64,000 nucleotides of DNA. Source: Microbacterium sp. Marseille-Q6648. Lineage in GTDB: Bacteria > Actinomycetota > Actinomycetes > Actinomycetales > Microbacteriaceae. The notes under the pieces were generated by a model. That model had not been told where the DNA came from. It did not search any database and saw nothing but the letters and a program-made list of their open reading frames with translations. Made by a program: the position numbers and the translations under genes. Within the stretch, counting starts at the first letter, position 1. Each line of letters opens with the position of its first letter. Below are positions 9,023-17,556 of this stretch, in pieces. Location of the stretch: the NCBI RefSeq assembly GCF_943181415.1, contig NZ_CALPBZ010000003.1, forward strand, positions 413,657-477,656, written 5' to 3'.

Positions 9023-9895
9023 ATGCCTAGACTGACAGTCACGATGCCCGCGTACAACGCGGAGCTGACAATCGCGAGGGCCGTTCGCTCAACACTTTCA
9101 GCACTCCCCGACGACAGCGAGCTGGTCGTCCTGGATGATTGCAGCACGGACGCCACTCTGAGCAGATTAGGGGAGGTCGAGGACAAGCGGCTGAGAGTTG
9201 TCGCCGGCGATACCAACGTAGGTGGTGCCCGTGCGCGCAACGAGCTGCTGCGCATTACCGACAGCGAGTTCATCGCCTCGATGGATGCCGACGACGTCGT
9301 GCTCCCTTGGAGGTTTCACCTTCAGTTGCGCGCGCTAACGCTAGCGGACGTCGTCTTCGGAGGCGCCTTGCGCGTTCGCCGGGGACGTGCACCGCAGCCC
9401 TCCTTTCCGAGCCGGCTCGGGCCGAAAGAATTACCGGTAGCCATGCTTTTCCACAACCCGGTGTTTCACCCGACCCTCGCGGCTAAACGTCTCGCAATCC
9501 ACCAGGTTGGCGGGTACCGTGATTTGCGGGTCGCACAGGACTACGACCTATGGCTGCGACTCGCGACATCAGGCGCGGCCATGGTGCGGCTAGCCGAACC
9601 CATGATCGCTTACCGCTTGAGTGCCACCCAGGTGAGCGGGTCGGGTAGTTATCGCCTCAAGGTGGCGTCCTCCGTCGACTTGCGAGAGGCTTACGTGAAC
9701 CATGTCAACAAAATGCGCACGGACGTCGGTCTTCGCGGCGAGGTGTTCACCGCAGATTCGCCACCGACTCCGAGTGATCTTGAAGAATCCGCCGCGAAGT
9801 CGATAGCAATGATGAGGCCGGTGAATCGATGGTATTACCGCCGCCTGCTCAGTTCCGAACGCATGCTACATCCATTGTCTGCGGGGGGTACATGA
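9023..9895 (+). CDS. Glycosyltransferase family 2
   Basis: A cytoplasmic GT-A fold glycosyltransferase of about 290 residues. It opens with the strand PRLTVTMPAYNAE and shows LVVLDDCSTDAT (nucleotide binding) and SMDADDVVLPWR near residue 85 (DxD-type metal site). QDYDLWLRLA near 173 is the ED-type acceptor motif seen in rhamnosyl- and related transferases. It adds one sugar of the repeat unit. ATG at 9023 gives the typical family start; GTG at 9008, five codons earlier, has a nearer CCGGAG. The stop overlaps the next gene's start (ATGA), so the two are co-transcribed. Confidence 0.85.
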   Translation: MPRLTVTMPAYNAELTIARAVRSTLSALPDDSELVVLDDCSTDATLSRLGEVEDKRLRVVAGDTNVGGARARNELLRITDSEFIASMDADDVVLPWRFHLQLRALTLADVVFGGALRVRRGRAPQPSFPSRLGPKELPVAMLFHNPVFHPTLAAKRLAIHQVGGYRDLRVAQDYDLWLRLATSGAAMVRLAEPMIAYRLSATQVSGSGSYRLKVASSVDLREAYVNHVNKMRTDVGLRGEVFTADSPPTPSDLEESAAKSIAMMRPVNRWYYRRLLSSERMLHPLSAGGT

Positions 9896-10422
9896 TGACT
9901 GTTTCGGCGGCCAATGTCCTCCTCGCCGCTTGGCGCGGCGTGACGCAGGACCAGGACTTTCTCCGCGAGATCAGCACATCGTACGTGAAGCGCAACCGCC
10001 TCCTCGCCCTCTGGGCAGATGGAGGTCTGCACGCGGCATTTCTCATCCGTTTGATCACGGGACGGGGGCCCAAGTGGCTCTCAATCTTGGCGCGGAATCG
10101 TTTGATCAGTCGCTTTGCCTGCGACGTGAATAGTCGAGCGACCGTCCTCGGATCGCTTTACCTGCCGCACCCGATCGGGATCGTGATTGGGGCCGGTTCC
10201 GTGATTCATCCGCAAGTGCGCATTTACCACGGAGTCACTCTGGGCTCGAACGGCCAGGGCGGTTACCCGACGATCGAAAGCGGCGTCATCATTTTCCCGA
10301 ACACGACGATAGTGGGACCCGTACGAGTGGGCTCGGAGGCACGCGTGGGAGCTAATAGGTTCCTAGATCATGACGTAGAAGCGGGCGCCACAGTCTTCGC
10401 GATTTCTCATCCACACAGATAA
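9892..10422 (+). CDS. Serine O-acetyltransferase-like hexapeptide acetyltransferase
   Basis: A 176-residue left-handed beta-helix acetyltransferase resembling CysE/SAT-type and capsular acetyltransferases. An N-terminal helical part (ISTSYVKRNRLLALWADGG) is followed by hexapeptide-like turns: IGIVIGAGSVIHPQVRIYHG (His of the acetyl-CoA site), VTLGSN, YPTIESGVIIFPNTTIVGPV. Start chosen as ATG 9892, which overlaps the preceding stop in ATGA and has GGGGGGT upstream. In this locus it more likely acetylates the growing glycan than makes O-acetylserine. The C-terminus (AISHPHR) is short for a true CysE. Confidence 0.75.
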   Translation: MMTVSAANVLLAAWRGVTQDQDFLREISTSYVKRNRLLALWADGGLHAAFLIRLITGRGPKWLSILARNRLISRFACDVNSRATVLGSLYLPHPIGIVIGAGSVIHPQVRIYHGVTLGSNGQGGYPTIESGVIIFPNTTIVGPVRVGSEARVGANRFLDHDVEAGATVFAISHPHR

Positions 10423-10424
10423 CT

Positions 10425-11681
10425 ATGCGTCGAATCTGGTCTGCGATTGAACGCATAGTGCCACGCCTGTCGCTCGCCCTAGTGGGGCTCGTTGTAGCAT
10501 TTGCCACTGATCCCGCCGCAGTCGGGCTTTACTCATGGGGAATCCTAGCCCTCACCTTCTTCCAAAGCGCCACGGACCAACCCATCCGCCAGGTTGCCGT
10601 GTCGGCATTGACCACTCGTGGTGGCAGGAAGTTCCTACGGCGATACACAGTTTTCGCCGCCGCAGGCGGGCTTGTCTTCATGATCCTCGCCTGCTCGGCC
10701 GCTTCGACGCTCAACTCCGAAATGGTTTGGTCTGCGTTTGGATCCCTCGCCCCGTTGTGCCTAACGCCGATCTTCACGGCGATAGCCACTGTCCCGGCCG
10801 CTCGACTACAACTAGCGCAGCGATGGTCGGTGATAACGACTGGTCGAACGGCAGCCGCACTCGCAGGAACATCTGCGGGCGTAGCTGTCGCGTTGATGAC
10901 AAGCTCAATCGTGGGGGCGACATTGGCACTGCTACTGTCCGAGGCAATCTTCGCTGCGCACACATACCTCGGGGCACGCGCGGTTCCGCCTGTGAGCAAT
11001 CCCGAGATGGCGACCGGCGCTGTGAGAGCTTTTCTGCCGATGGTGTGCTACAGCATACTGGGGTGGGGGCAAGGGCAGATGGACCGTGTGCTTGTCGGAG
11101 CCTTCTCCGGTACCGCAAGCCTCGGAAACCTGACGGTCGCATCGTCGGTCGCGAGGAGCGCCGGCGATGCGGTGGCTGCATCACAAGCGAACGTGCTACG
11201 AGTCGATTTGAACCATACCCAGGGCGCGGACTCCGCCGTACGCGAAATAGTTGCGCGCAGCCTTCGCTCCAGTTATTGGCTGTGCGCCGCAACTATAATC
11301 GCGACCATCGGTGCGACGTACTTCATCGTCCGTCCGCTCTTAGGTGCCTCGTGGGAGCTCGCGCTTGCGATAGTACCAATTCTTGTGTTAACCACGATTC
11401 CGTCCGCGATATCTTGGTCCGCTGCTCCCGTACACGTTCACCGGGGAACCGCTAAACGAGCGATGATTGCGCCCTCCGTCGGGATTGTATTCGCGCCAGT
11501 GGTGGCGTATTTGTCCACGTCGGGTCTTGAGCTCGCCGCATGGGCCATCCTTGCTCGAGAGATGGTCCTCGCAATCACCCAAGTGACCCTGATGGGACGC
11601 GCGGCGCCGTGGGGACAGGTCATACCCGGGTTTGCCGCAACTCTCGCACTGAGCGCTGCGCTGTTGACGTTGCCGACATGA
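10425..11681 (+). CDS. Polysaccharide flippase (Wzx-like, MOP superfamily)
   Basis: A 418-residue protein with about 12 hydrophobic segments, a lone charged helix pattern and an N-terminal MRRIWSAIERIVPRLSLALV start typical of MOP-family exporters. Such proteins move undecaprenyl-linked repeat units across the membrane. It starts two bases after the acetyltransferase stop, so it lies in the same operon as 9023-10422. GWGQGQMDRVLVGAFSGTASLG near residue 220 resembles the family's conserved loop around 'D..l.g'. Sequence conservation in this family is low; topology and position carry the call. Confidence 0.8.
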   Translation: MRRIWSAIERIVPRLSLALVGLVVAFATDPAAVGLYSWGILALTFFQSATDQPIRQVAVSALTTRGGRKFLRRYTVFAAAGGLVFMILACSAASTLNSEMVWSAFGSLAPLCLTPIFTAIATVPAARLQLAQRWSVITTGRTAAALAGTSAGVAVALMTSSIVGATLALLLSEAIFAAHTYLGARAVPPVSNPEMATGAVRAFLPMVCYSILGWGQGQMDRVLVGAFSGTASLGNLTVASSVARSAGDAVAASQANVLRVDLNHTQGADSAVREIVARSLRSSYWLCAATIIATIGATYFIVRPLLGASWELALAIVPILVLTTIPSAISWSAAPVHVHRGTAKRAMIAPSVGIVFAPVVAYLSTSGLELAAWAILAREMVLAITQVTLMGRAAPWGQVIPGFAATLALSAALLTLPT

Positions 11682-11949
11682 GATTACCGCGGGGCCACGA
11701 CGTTGGCGGCTTTTCTCGGGATTCGGTCTAGACCGACCTTTTGTCCGCGACGGTTGAGATCCAGGCCAAGACGACTGGGGGGGTTCTAGCGACGGTTGCA
11801 ACCGCTCCTAGATTCTGGGAGCTGTGTTGTCAACATCTTCTCGCGCGAAGGAGGGTCGGTGGCGTCGGCAGCTCTCGGATTAGCGCCGTGGGTTCATGGT
11901 GTTGCGTGAACGTGGGTGGAGCGTGCGGCGCGTCACAAGGCGGTGCGCG

Positions 11950-12300
11950 TCTGTGCGTGCCGGCGATCGCGGAACAGTTGGGAAGGTCGCCGTCGACGAT
12001 CTCCCGCGACTAGCCGAAATGGAACGAGACGGGCGTAACGACTTCGACACTTCCGGCGCCCGACCGCGCGCCGTGCCCGAGCCCATGCCCGCCGGGTCGG
12101 CTTGAAACGAGTTACATGCGGTGATCGCGGAAAAGCTGTCACATCGGTGAACCCGCAGCAAATCAGCCGCCGCCTGCGGAAGCAGCTCTCTGATCATGCC
12201 CGGATGTGGTCGTGTCCCGAGCGTAACGATCAGGCGGTTTACCTTTCCAGGCATTCAGCGACTGTCGCCGCTGGCCCCGCTGTCGACGGCGGCTGAAAAC
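11950..12300 (+). pseudogene. IS30 transposase remnant (plus strand)
   Basis: A decayed IS30-family fragment. The helix-turn-helix is readable as VPAIAEQLGRSPSTISRD at about 11956-12013 followed by a stop. Downstream pieces in shifted frames (HAVIAEKLSHR near 12115-12150) match the second conserved block of IS30 transposases, and no DDE catalytic domain remains. Orientation is opposite to the neighbouring IS30 copies, so it is a separate insertion or an inverted fragment. Confidence 0.65.
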
Positions 12301-12309
12301 TGGTCAGTT

Positions 12310-12800
12310 TCGACGGGGTGGATTCCATTCAACGTCGCAGCACTTGATGGTTCAGCGAGGCTATCAGCGACCAAAAGAGTTCGGCGGGAGCACGGTCGTG
12401 AAGCGTGATCCGCGGGCGTTCCGGAGCGATCGTCCGGCGGAAACGGGCGATGGTGGATCGTGAGCATCGGCTGCTCGAACCGTGGTCGGCGCCGGTCCGA
12501 CCGCTGCTGCGCGCGCCGACGATAATGACCCGTCCGTAGCGGCGACCGGTGGTGCGGAGCCAGCGGCGACGGCCGGAGAAGGCCTGACGAAGGACGGTAG
12601 CCCGCCTGGTAGATGCTCTCGTGACACAACCACATCCGGCATCGCCAGGGAACTGCTTCCGCAGGTGCCGACTGATCTGGTGCGGGCTCCACCGATGCGA
12701 CAGCTTCTCCGCGATCACCGCGCGCAACTCACCGGTCAGGTCGACACGGCGGGCATGGTCTCGGGCACGGCGCGCGGTCGCGCGCCGGTGAGCGTCGAAC
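12310..12800 (-). pseudogene. IS30 transposase remnant (minus strand)
   Basis: A second decayed IS30-family piece. On the minus strand 12600-12727 reads MRAVIAEKLSHRWSPHQISR, the conserved block preceding the catalytic domain. 12329-12450 reads RPRITLHDRAPAELFWSLI, the usual C-terminal end (RPR.TL..RTPAE). The catalytic domain between them is scrambled by frameshifts and internal deletion. Its missing N-terminal part may be the fragment at 14175-14290, on the far side of the inserted IS30 copy. Confidence 0.65.
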
Positions 12801-12803
12801 GGT

Positions 12804-14174
12804 GTCGACGACGCCCGAAAACTAGGCCATTGCGACGTCTTGTATTCCAGTAGTCATCGCAACGAGGGGTGACTCTGGGAGGCTAGCAGCGCGGCGAAGA
12901 GGTCGGCTGGGGTTCGGTCGCCGAGGGTGATCCGGGGCCGGCGGTTGAGTTCGTTCTCGACGCGGGCGAGTTCGCGGGCGCTGTGGACGGAGAGGTCCGT
13001 CGACTTCGGGAAGTACTGGCGGAGGAGCCCATTCGTGTTCTCGTTCGACCCGCGCTGCCACGGACTGCCCGAGTCGCAGAAGTAGATGCGCGTTCCCGTC
13101 GCCTGGGTGATCTCAAGATGTCGGGCCATCTCCGTGCCCTGGTCCCACGTCACCGTCCGCCGCAACGGTGGCGGTAGCTCGTTGAGCGTTCTCACGAGCG
13201 CCCGGAGTAGCTCGGTCGAGTTGTGCGCGGGGAGGTGCGGAGGAGCTTCACTAACCGGGTCTGCCGTTCGACGAGCGTGCCGATCGCGGAGCGGCTGTGC
13301 GGTCCGACGATGAGGTCACCCTCCCAATGACCTGCGATCGATCGGTCCGTTGGCTCGAAGCCGCGGTCATGGACGGAGAGCATCGGCTGCGCGAACCGCC
13401 GCCGGGTGCGGACCTGACGGCTCTGTCCGCGCCGATGATCACGCCCGGTGCGCAGCGGCGAGTGGTCCGGCTTGCGGACGATTCCTGAGCCGGGCCGGTA
13501 GATCTCCTGATAGATCGTCTCTGCCGCCACCCGCGCACTTGGGTCGGTTGGGTGCGCGAGCTTGAGTGCCCGGGCGATCTGCTGCAAACTCCACCGCTCG
13601 CGGAGTTTGGCGAGCACGAACGCGCGCAATGCGCCGTCCGTGGACAGCTTGAGCGGGCGGGTGCGACGCCGCCGCGTCGCCGCAGCGGAGTGGGCGTGGA
13701 ACGGGCGGTACTGACCGGACGCGTGAAGGTTGCGGCGCAGCTCTCGGCTAATGGTCGACGGCGCTCTGCCCAGAGCGTGTCCGATGGCCGTCGGGCCGAG
13801 GCCTCGGCTGGCGAGATCTGCGATCTGGATGCGCTCAGTCTCGGAGAGGAACCGGGGCGAGATCGTGCGGGCGGCAAGCGGCTCGAGCGGTGGCACGAAC
13901 TTGACCGTGCCATTCTTCTGACGCTCCAACGAGCCGTTCTTCCAACGGTTACCCGAGGACCGCGAGATCCCCAGCTTCTTGCACGCACCGCGGACGGACC
14001 AGCCCTCAGCGAGCAAATCCAGAAACTGCCGGCGCTTGTCGGTCATCGGACGACGACCGGGCCCCTTCGGGACACGACGAGACGACATACGAGAACCCCT
14101 TTCGAGCGGTCCTCGTTGCGATCGTCACTAGAAACCACCCCGTCGCTATGGCCTCGTTTTCAACCGTCGCCGAC
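12804..14174 (-). mobile_element. IS30-family insertion sequence with long imperfect inverted repeats
   Basis: A roughly 1.37-kb IS30-family element with its transposase on the minus strand. The 64-base stretches 12804-12867 and 14111-14174 are imperfect inverted repeats of each other. They include an exact 12-base core (ATCGCAACGAGG at 12856-12867, complement at 14111-14122) and a second shared block (ATGGCCT, GTTTTC). Either the whole 64 bases are element ends or the inner core is the end and the rest is a palindromic target. IS30 relatives are known to choose palindromic sites and their own ends. Confidence 0.7.
12854..14088 (-). pseudogene. IS30 transposase, single frameshift
   Basis: Transposase of the IS30 family split into two frames. 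The N-terminal part (13192-14088) has an HTH (GWSVRGACKKLGISRSSGNRW), a second HTH (LGPTAIGHALGRAPSTISRE) and the first catalytic Asp in GHWEGDLIVG. The C-terminal part (12854-13195) has VTWDQGTEMA with the second Asp and SNENTNGLLRQYFPK with the Glu, ending RPRITLGDRTPADLFAALL. The frames join if two extra bases (or one missing base) near 13235-13240 are corrected; the conserved LLHLPAHNSTELLRALVRTL is then restored. All three catalytic residues are present, so the decay is recent or the break is a sequencing error. Confidence 0.85.
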
Positions 14175-14290
14175 AAACGGTCGGTACGCCCGCCTCGTTC
14201 CGGTTCGGCGTAGTTCGCGGGCGATCGTCGACGGCGACCTCCCCAACTGTTCCGCGATCGCCCGCACGCCCATCTTCGCGTAACGCAGAT
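14175..14290 (-). pseudogene. N-terminal IS30 transposase fragment
   Basis: The minus strand reads KMGVRAIAEQLGRSPSTIAREL at about 14210-14280, an IS30-family helix-turn-helix, and then runs into the inverted repeat of the inserted IS30 copy. It differs from that copy's own HTH but closely matches the plus-strand remnant at 11956 (AIAEQLGRSPSTI). It is most simply the 5' part of an older element into which the 12804-14174 copy inserted. Confidence 0.6.
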
Positions 14291-14314
14291 GGGCAACAGG
14301 TGCGCTCGCGCATC

Positions 14315-14356
14315 ATGCTTCATGCTCCACGCTTCACGCTTCACGCTTCACGCTTC
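14315..14356 (+). repeat. 7-bp tandem repeat (ACGCTTC)
   Basis: Six head-to-tail heptamers: two variants (ATGCTTC, ATGCTCC) followed by four exact ACGCTTC copies. It lies in the non-coding strip between the IS30 nest and the glycosyltransferase gene. The rest of 14291-14513 shows no gene. Confidence 0.85.
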
Positions 14357-14513
14357 ACGACGATGCTCCCGCTGACGCTTCACGTCGCTGATAGCCGAGC
14401 TGAACCATGAAACGGTGTGACGCTAAAAGTAATCCACCGCGCCGTCCTGGACTGGTTCTGGAGCGTGGTCGACACTTTCTGAATGTGGAGCGTGATCGCG
14501 CGGGTCGGCCCGT

Positions 14514-15623
14514 CTAGGCGGGCGTGTGCCCATAAGCGTGCTCCAGATCTTTCACTACGGCTTCTATACTGAGCCAGCCGTCAATGGCTTGGTAACCCGC
14601 GCGAATCAGCGCTTCACGCAGTTGATGGTTCGACAACAGTAGGTCGATCGCGTTAGCGACTGCACGCTCCTCCGGCCTGCAAACGATTGCCGCCGACCGT
14701 GTTTCGAGCCCCTTGGCGATCCCACACTCATCCGAAAGCACAACCGGTGTCCCCACGGAGAGAGCCTCGAGCACTGTCATAGGAAAAACCTCCTGACGAC
14801 TTGGGAGAACATACACCGTGGCTGTCCGGAGTTCGTCCAAGCTGTCGCCCGGCCCAATGGCCCCGCAGTAATGAAGGGCATCTAGAGAATGCCTCTGCTT
14901 GAATTGAACTAGGGCTTGAAGATCACCCTCGTCCGGTCCCACAACCCGGAAGTCGGCGTCGCAACCAGCCTCGACCAATATCTTCGATGCGGCAGCGAAC
15001 GTCAGTGCGCCCTTCCTTGGATGTAGACGGGCGAGAAACAATACTACCGGCCTACCCCCGCCCCTACGCGTGACCTCCCTCGGGCGCACGGCAATACCAT
15101 TCGCGATCAATTGAATGTGGGTCGCTGCGCTGCGAGCGACAGCACGGACGCCAACAGACTCGGCATCCGTGAGAACCAAGACACGTCTTGAATGCCGCAG
15201 GACGCTGCGAGTTGCAACCGCGTCCGAGATGCGCGCCTTCAAGCGCCGATCAGGCATCACCATGCCGTGAGTTTGAACGACTAGCGCAACTCCAAAAAGC
15301 GCGAGAAGTCGGGCAGCGACGAGCGACCCTATGTCACGGCCCATGTGCACATGTACCACGTCAAAACTGCGGCGACTCCGGACCAGCGCCATGATTAACC
15401 CCACCGATAGCAGCCCGCTCAGCGTGCGCCCGATCCGGACAACTGAATGAAGCCTTACGTTCACGCCAGGTACCGTTAGGTGCGCCTTCCCGTCCCAACC
15501 CGCAAAGAGGGTCACTCGATGGCCCTGACGCGATAGTTCAGTCGCCTGCGCCACTGCGACAGACACAGGCCCCCCGTATGCGCCGTCAGCGGAGACGAAC
15601 GCAACTACATGCGCGATCCTCAC
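14514..15623 (-). CDS. Glycosyltransferase family 4
   Basis: A 369-residue GT-B glycosyltransferase. The N-terminal donor/acceptor fold opens MRIAHVVAFVSADGAYGGPV with the glycine loop, followed by DVVHVHMGRD and VVQTHGMV. The C-terminal domain shows VVLFLARLHPRKG, DFRVVGPDEGD and the E-x7-E nucleotide-sugar motif in EVFPMTVLEALSVGTPVVLS near residue 284. It transfers one sugar of the repeat unit, retaining configuration. Four bases overlap the start of this gene with the stop of the upstream acetyltransferase gene (15620-15623), so the pair forms a minus-strand operon running toward the IS30 nest. Confidence 0.88.
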   Translation of the reverse strand: MRIAHVVAFVSADGAYGGPVSVAVAQATELSRQGHRVTLFAGWDGKAHLTVPGVNVRLHSVVRIGRTLSGLLSVGLIMALVRSRRSFDVVHVHMGRDIGSLVAARLLALFGVALVVQTHGMVMPDRRLKARISDAVATRSVLRHSRRVLVLTDAESVGVRAVARSAATHIQLIANGIAVRPREVTRRGGGRPVVLFLARLHPRKGALTFAAASKILVEAGCDADFRVVGPDEGDLQALVQFKQRHSLDALHYCGAIGPGDSLDELRTATVYVLPSRQEVFPMTVLEALSVGTPVVLSDECGIAKGLETRSAAIVCRPEERAVANAIDLLLSNHQLREALIRAGYQAIDGWLSIEAVVKDLEHAYGHTPA

Positions 15624-16198
15624 GCGTCAAGCTCCGCTCGGTCGGATTCGAATCGATTGCCCACCACGGAGCAAAACGGCCCACCGACGATCGCGTTCGG
15701 CGGGATGGTCCCCCGGACAAGTGTCAGCGGCTGAGCGATGGCGGACCGCCCAACTCGCGCACCACCCAGCACGATGCACCTTGAAGTGATCCATGCTCCG
15801 GATCCGATCTCGATGGGTCGGGTGACGAGCGCCATATCGCGACGGTGCGCGTGCGAACCAGTTGTCAGGAAGGTCTCCTGTGAGATGACGACGTCGTTGG
15901 CGATGTAGATGTGGTCTTGGTTATGAAACCACACGCCTTCGCCGATCCATGAGCGGTCGCCGACATGCAGCTTCCACGGGAACTTCACTCTTGTACGTGG
16001 GCGGAATACGACGCCGTCGCCGATCTCGGCGCCGAAGAGGCGGAGAAATCGGATGCGGAGAGACGAGCTGATCTGCCAGGGGTTGGTCACAAAAATGAGC
16101 TCGCACACCGCCCACATGTAAACCTGCCACGCAGGGCGATCCCAAGCCGCTCGCTCCCCGGGCGCGTTGGATAGGTCGACCACTGGGACCTCTGACAT
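15620..16198 (-). CDS. WcaF-like colanic-acid-type acetyltransferase
   Basis: A 192-residue hexapeptide-repeat O-acetyltransferase resembling WcaF. The N-terminal segment PAWQVYMWAVCELIFVTNPWQ and SSSLRIRFLRLFGAEIGDGV are typical of the family. They are followed by beta-helix turns (LHVGDRSWIGEGVWFHN, ISQETFLTTGSHAHRRDM with the catalytic-type His, PIEIGSGAWITSRCIVLGGARVG). It is predicted to acetylate a sugar of the exopolysaccharide using acetyl-CoA. It is divergently oriented from the WcaI-like transferase at 16255, with only about 56 bases between their starts, so the two promoters must share that gap. Confidence 0.85.
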   Translation of the reverse strand: MSEVPVVDLSNAPGERAAWDRPAWQVYMWAVCELIFVTNPWQISSSLRIRFLRLFGAEIGDGVVFRPRTRVKFPWKLHVGDRSWIGEGVWFHNQDHIYIANDVVISQETFLTTGSHAHRRDMALVTRPIEIGSGAWITSRCIVLGGARVGRSAIAQPLTLVRGTIPPNAIVGGPFCSVVGNRFESDRAELDA

Positions 16199-16254
16199 AA
16201 CGCTTCCTCTCCCCGTAACCAGACCGAAATGCCATTGACGATAGCCTCTTGACC

Positions 16255-17541
16255 ATGTCTCGTCCGTCGCCCCGCGCGTTGATCCTCGGGTTGAACTACC
16301 CCCCGGAGACCACCGGTATCTCGCCGTACACGGGGGCGATGGCCCGAGGTCTGGTCCACCGAGGCGTCATCGCTTGCGTCTTGACGGCGCATCCTCATTA
16401 TCCGGACTGGAAAATAAAGCCAGGTTACGGGCAGTGGTCACGGAACGAACATCTTGCTGGAGTGGATGTCACAAGGTTGCTTCACTACGTGCCGGTTTCG
16501 CCAAAGGGTCTTCGCCGCCTGTTCTCGGAGCTAAGTTTTGGGGCCCGACTTTTCGGACGTCGCTGGGGGCGGCCGGACGCCATCGTTGCCGTCTCGCCTG
16601 CGCTCATCTCCTCGGCCATGGCCGCTGTGCGCCATCAGCTTACGGCGCGCAAGACACCGTTCGTCGTCTGGGTTCAAGACCTTTACGCTCTCGGGCTCGC
16701 CGAAACCGGTCAGGCCCCAGGTCTCGTAATTCGGGCCATGTCAGCGATCGAAGGATGGTTGCTTCGCAGGGCTGACAAGGTCGTTGTCATTCACGATCGG
16801 TTTGCCGCTCGTGTGGCCCAGGACTTCGGGGTCAGCAGGGACCGCATCCAGGTAATCCGCAACTGGACTCACCTGCCGCCCGCGCCCGTCGTTGACGTCG
16901 CTGCAACCAGAGCCAGACACCAATGGGGTGACAGGGAGACTGTGGTCTTGCACGCAGGAAACATGGGCGTGAAGCAGGGTCTCAGCAACGTCATCGCTGC
17001 CGCCCGGGCCGCCAACACAGCTGGCGAGCCCGTCAAGTTTGTCCTCCTCGGAGCTGGGTCGGAGCTCAGCCGCCTGAAATCTGAAGGGGCGGACATCCCC
17101 AATCTGCAGTTCTTGGCGCCGCTCAACGACGCTGACTTCGTGTCAGCGCTCAGCAGCGCCGACTGTCTGCTGGTCAACGAGTTGTTTGGAGTCGCAGAAA
17201 TGGCCGTTCCAAGCAAGCTCACGTCGTATTTCTCCGCTGGTCGCCCGGTAATCGCGGCCACAGATGTGGCTGGGATCACAGCCGACGAGATCCGGGCTGC
17301 TGACGCTGGAGTCGTCGTGCCCGCGGGCGATCCCGCGGCTCTCCTCGATGCGGCCGTTTCTCTGGGCGCTGATCCTGATCGCGCCAGTCAGCTCGGCGCA
17401 AATGGTCTCCTCTACTGCTCCACCGTGCTCGACGAAGACTCGGCGATCGACCAGTTCACTCAGTTGTTGGTGCAGCTCATCGACCGCGATGACCGCACCA
17501 CCGAGAGCGTGCCTCGCACGCAGACCATCGAAGCACGATAG
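16255..17541 (+). CDS. WcaI-like glycosyltransferase (GT4)
   Basis: A GT-B glycosyltransferase of about 428 residues close to WcaI of colanic-acid loci. It opens with ALILGLNYPPETTGISPYTG and has the WcaI-type block VLTAHPHYPDWKIKPGYGQW. FVVWVQDLYALGLAETGQ and a C-terminal domain with VVLHAGNMGVKQGL, FVLLGAGSEL and MAVPSKLTSYFSAGRPVIAA follow. In WcaI systems the enzyme adds fucose, which fits the GDP-fucose pathway genes directly downstream. ATG at 16255 is preferred; TTG at 16249 adds two codons. Fifteen bases separate its stop from gmd. Confidence 0.87.
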   Translation: MSRPSPRALILGLNYPPETTGISPYTGAMARGLVHRGVIACVLTAHPHYPDWKIKPGYGQWSRNEHLAGVDVTRLLHYVPVSPKGLRRLFSELSFGARLFGRRWGRPDAIVAVSPALISSAMAAVRHQLTARKTPFVVWVQDLYALGLAETGQAPGLVIRAMSAIEGWLLRRADKVVVIHDRFAARVAQDFGVSRDRIQVIRNWTHLPPAPVVDVAATRARHQWGDRETVVLHAGNMGVKQGLSNVIAAARAANTAGEPVKFVLLGAGSELSRLKSEGADIPNLQFLAPLNDADFVSALSSADCLLVNELFGVAEMAVPSKLTSYFSAGRPVIAATDVAGITADEIRAADAGVVVPAGDPAALLDAAVSLGADPDRASQLGANGLLYCSTVLDEDSAIDQFTQLLVQLIDRDDRTTESVPRTQTIEAR

Positions 17542-17556
17542 AACGGAGCCGCGGCC

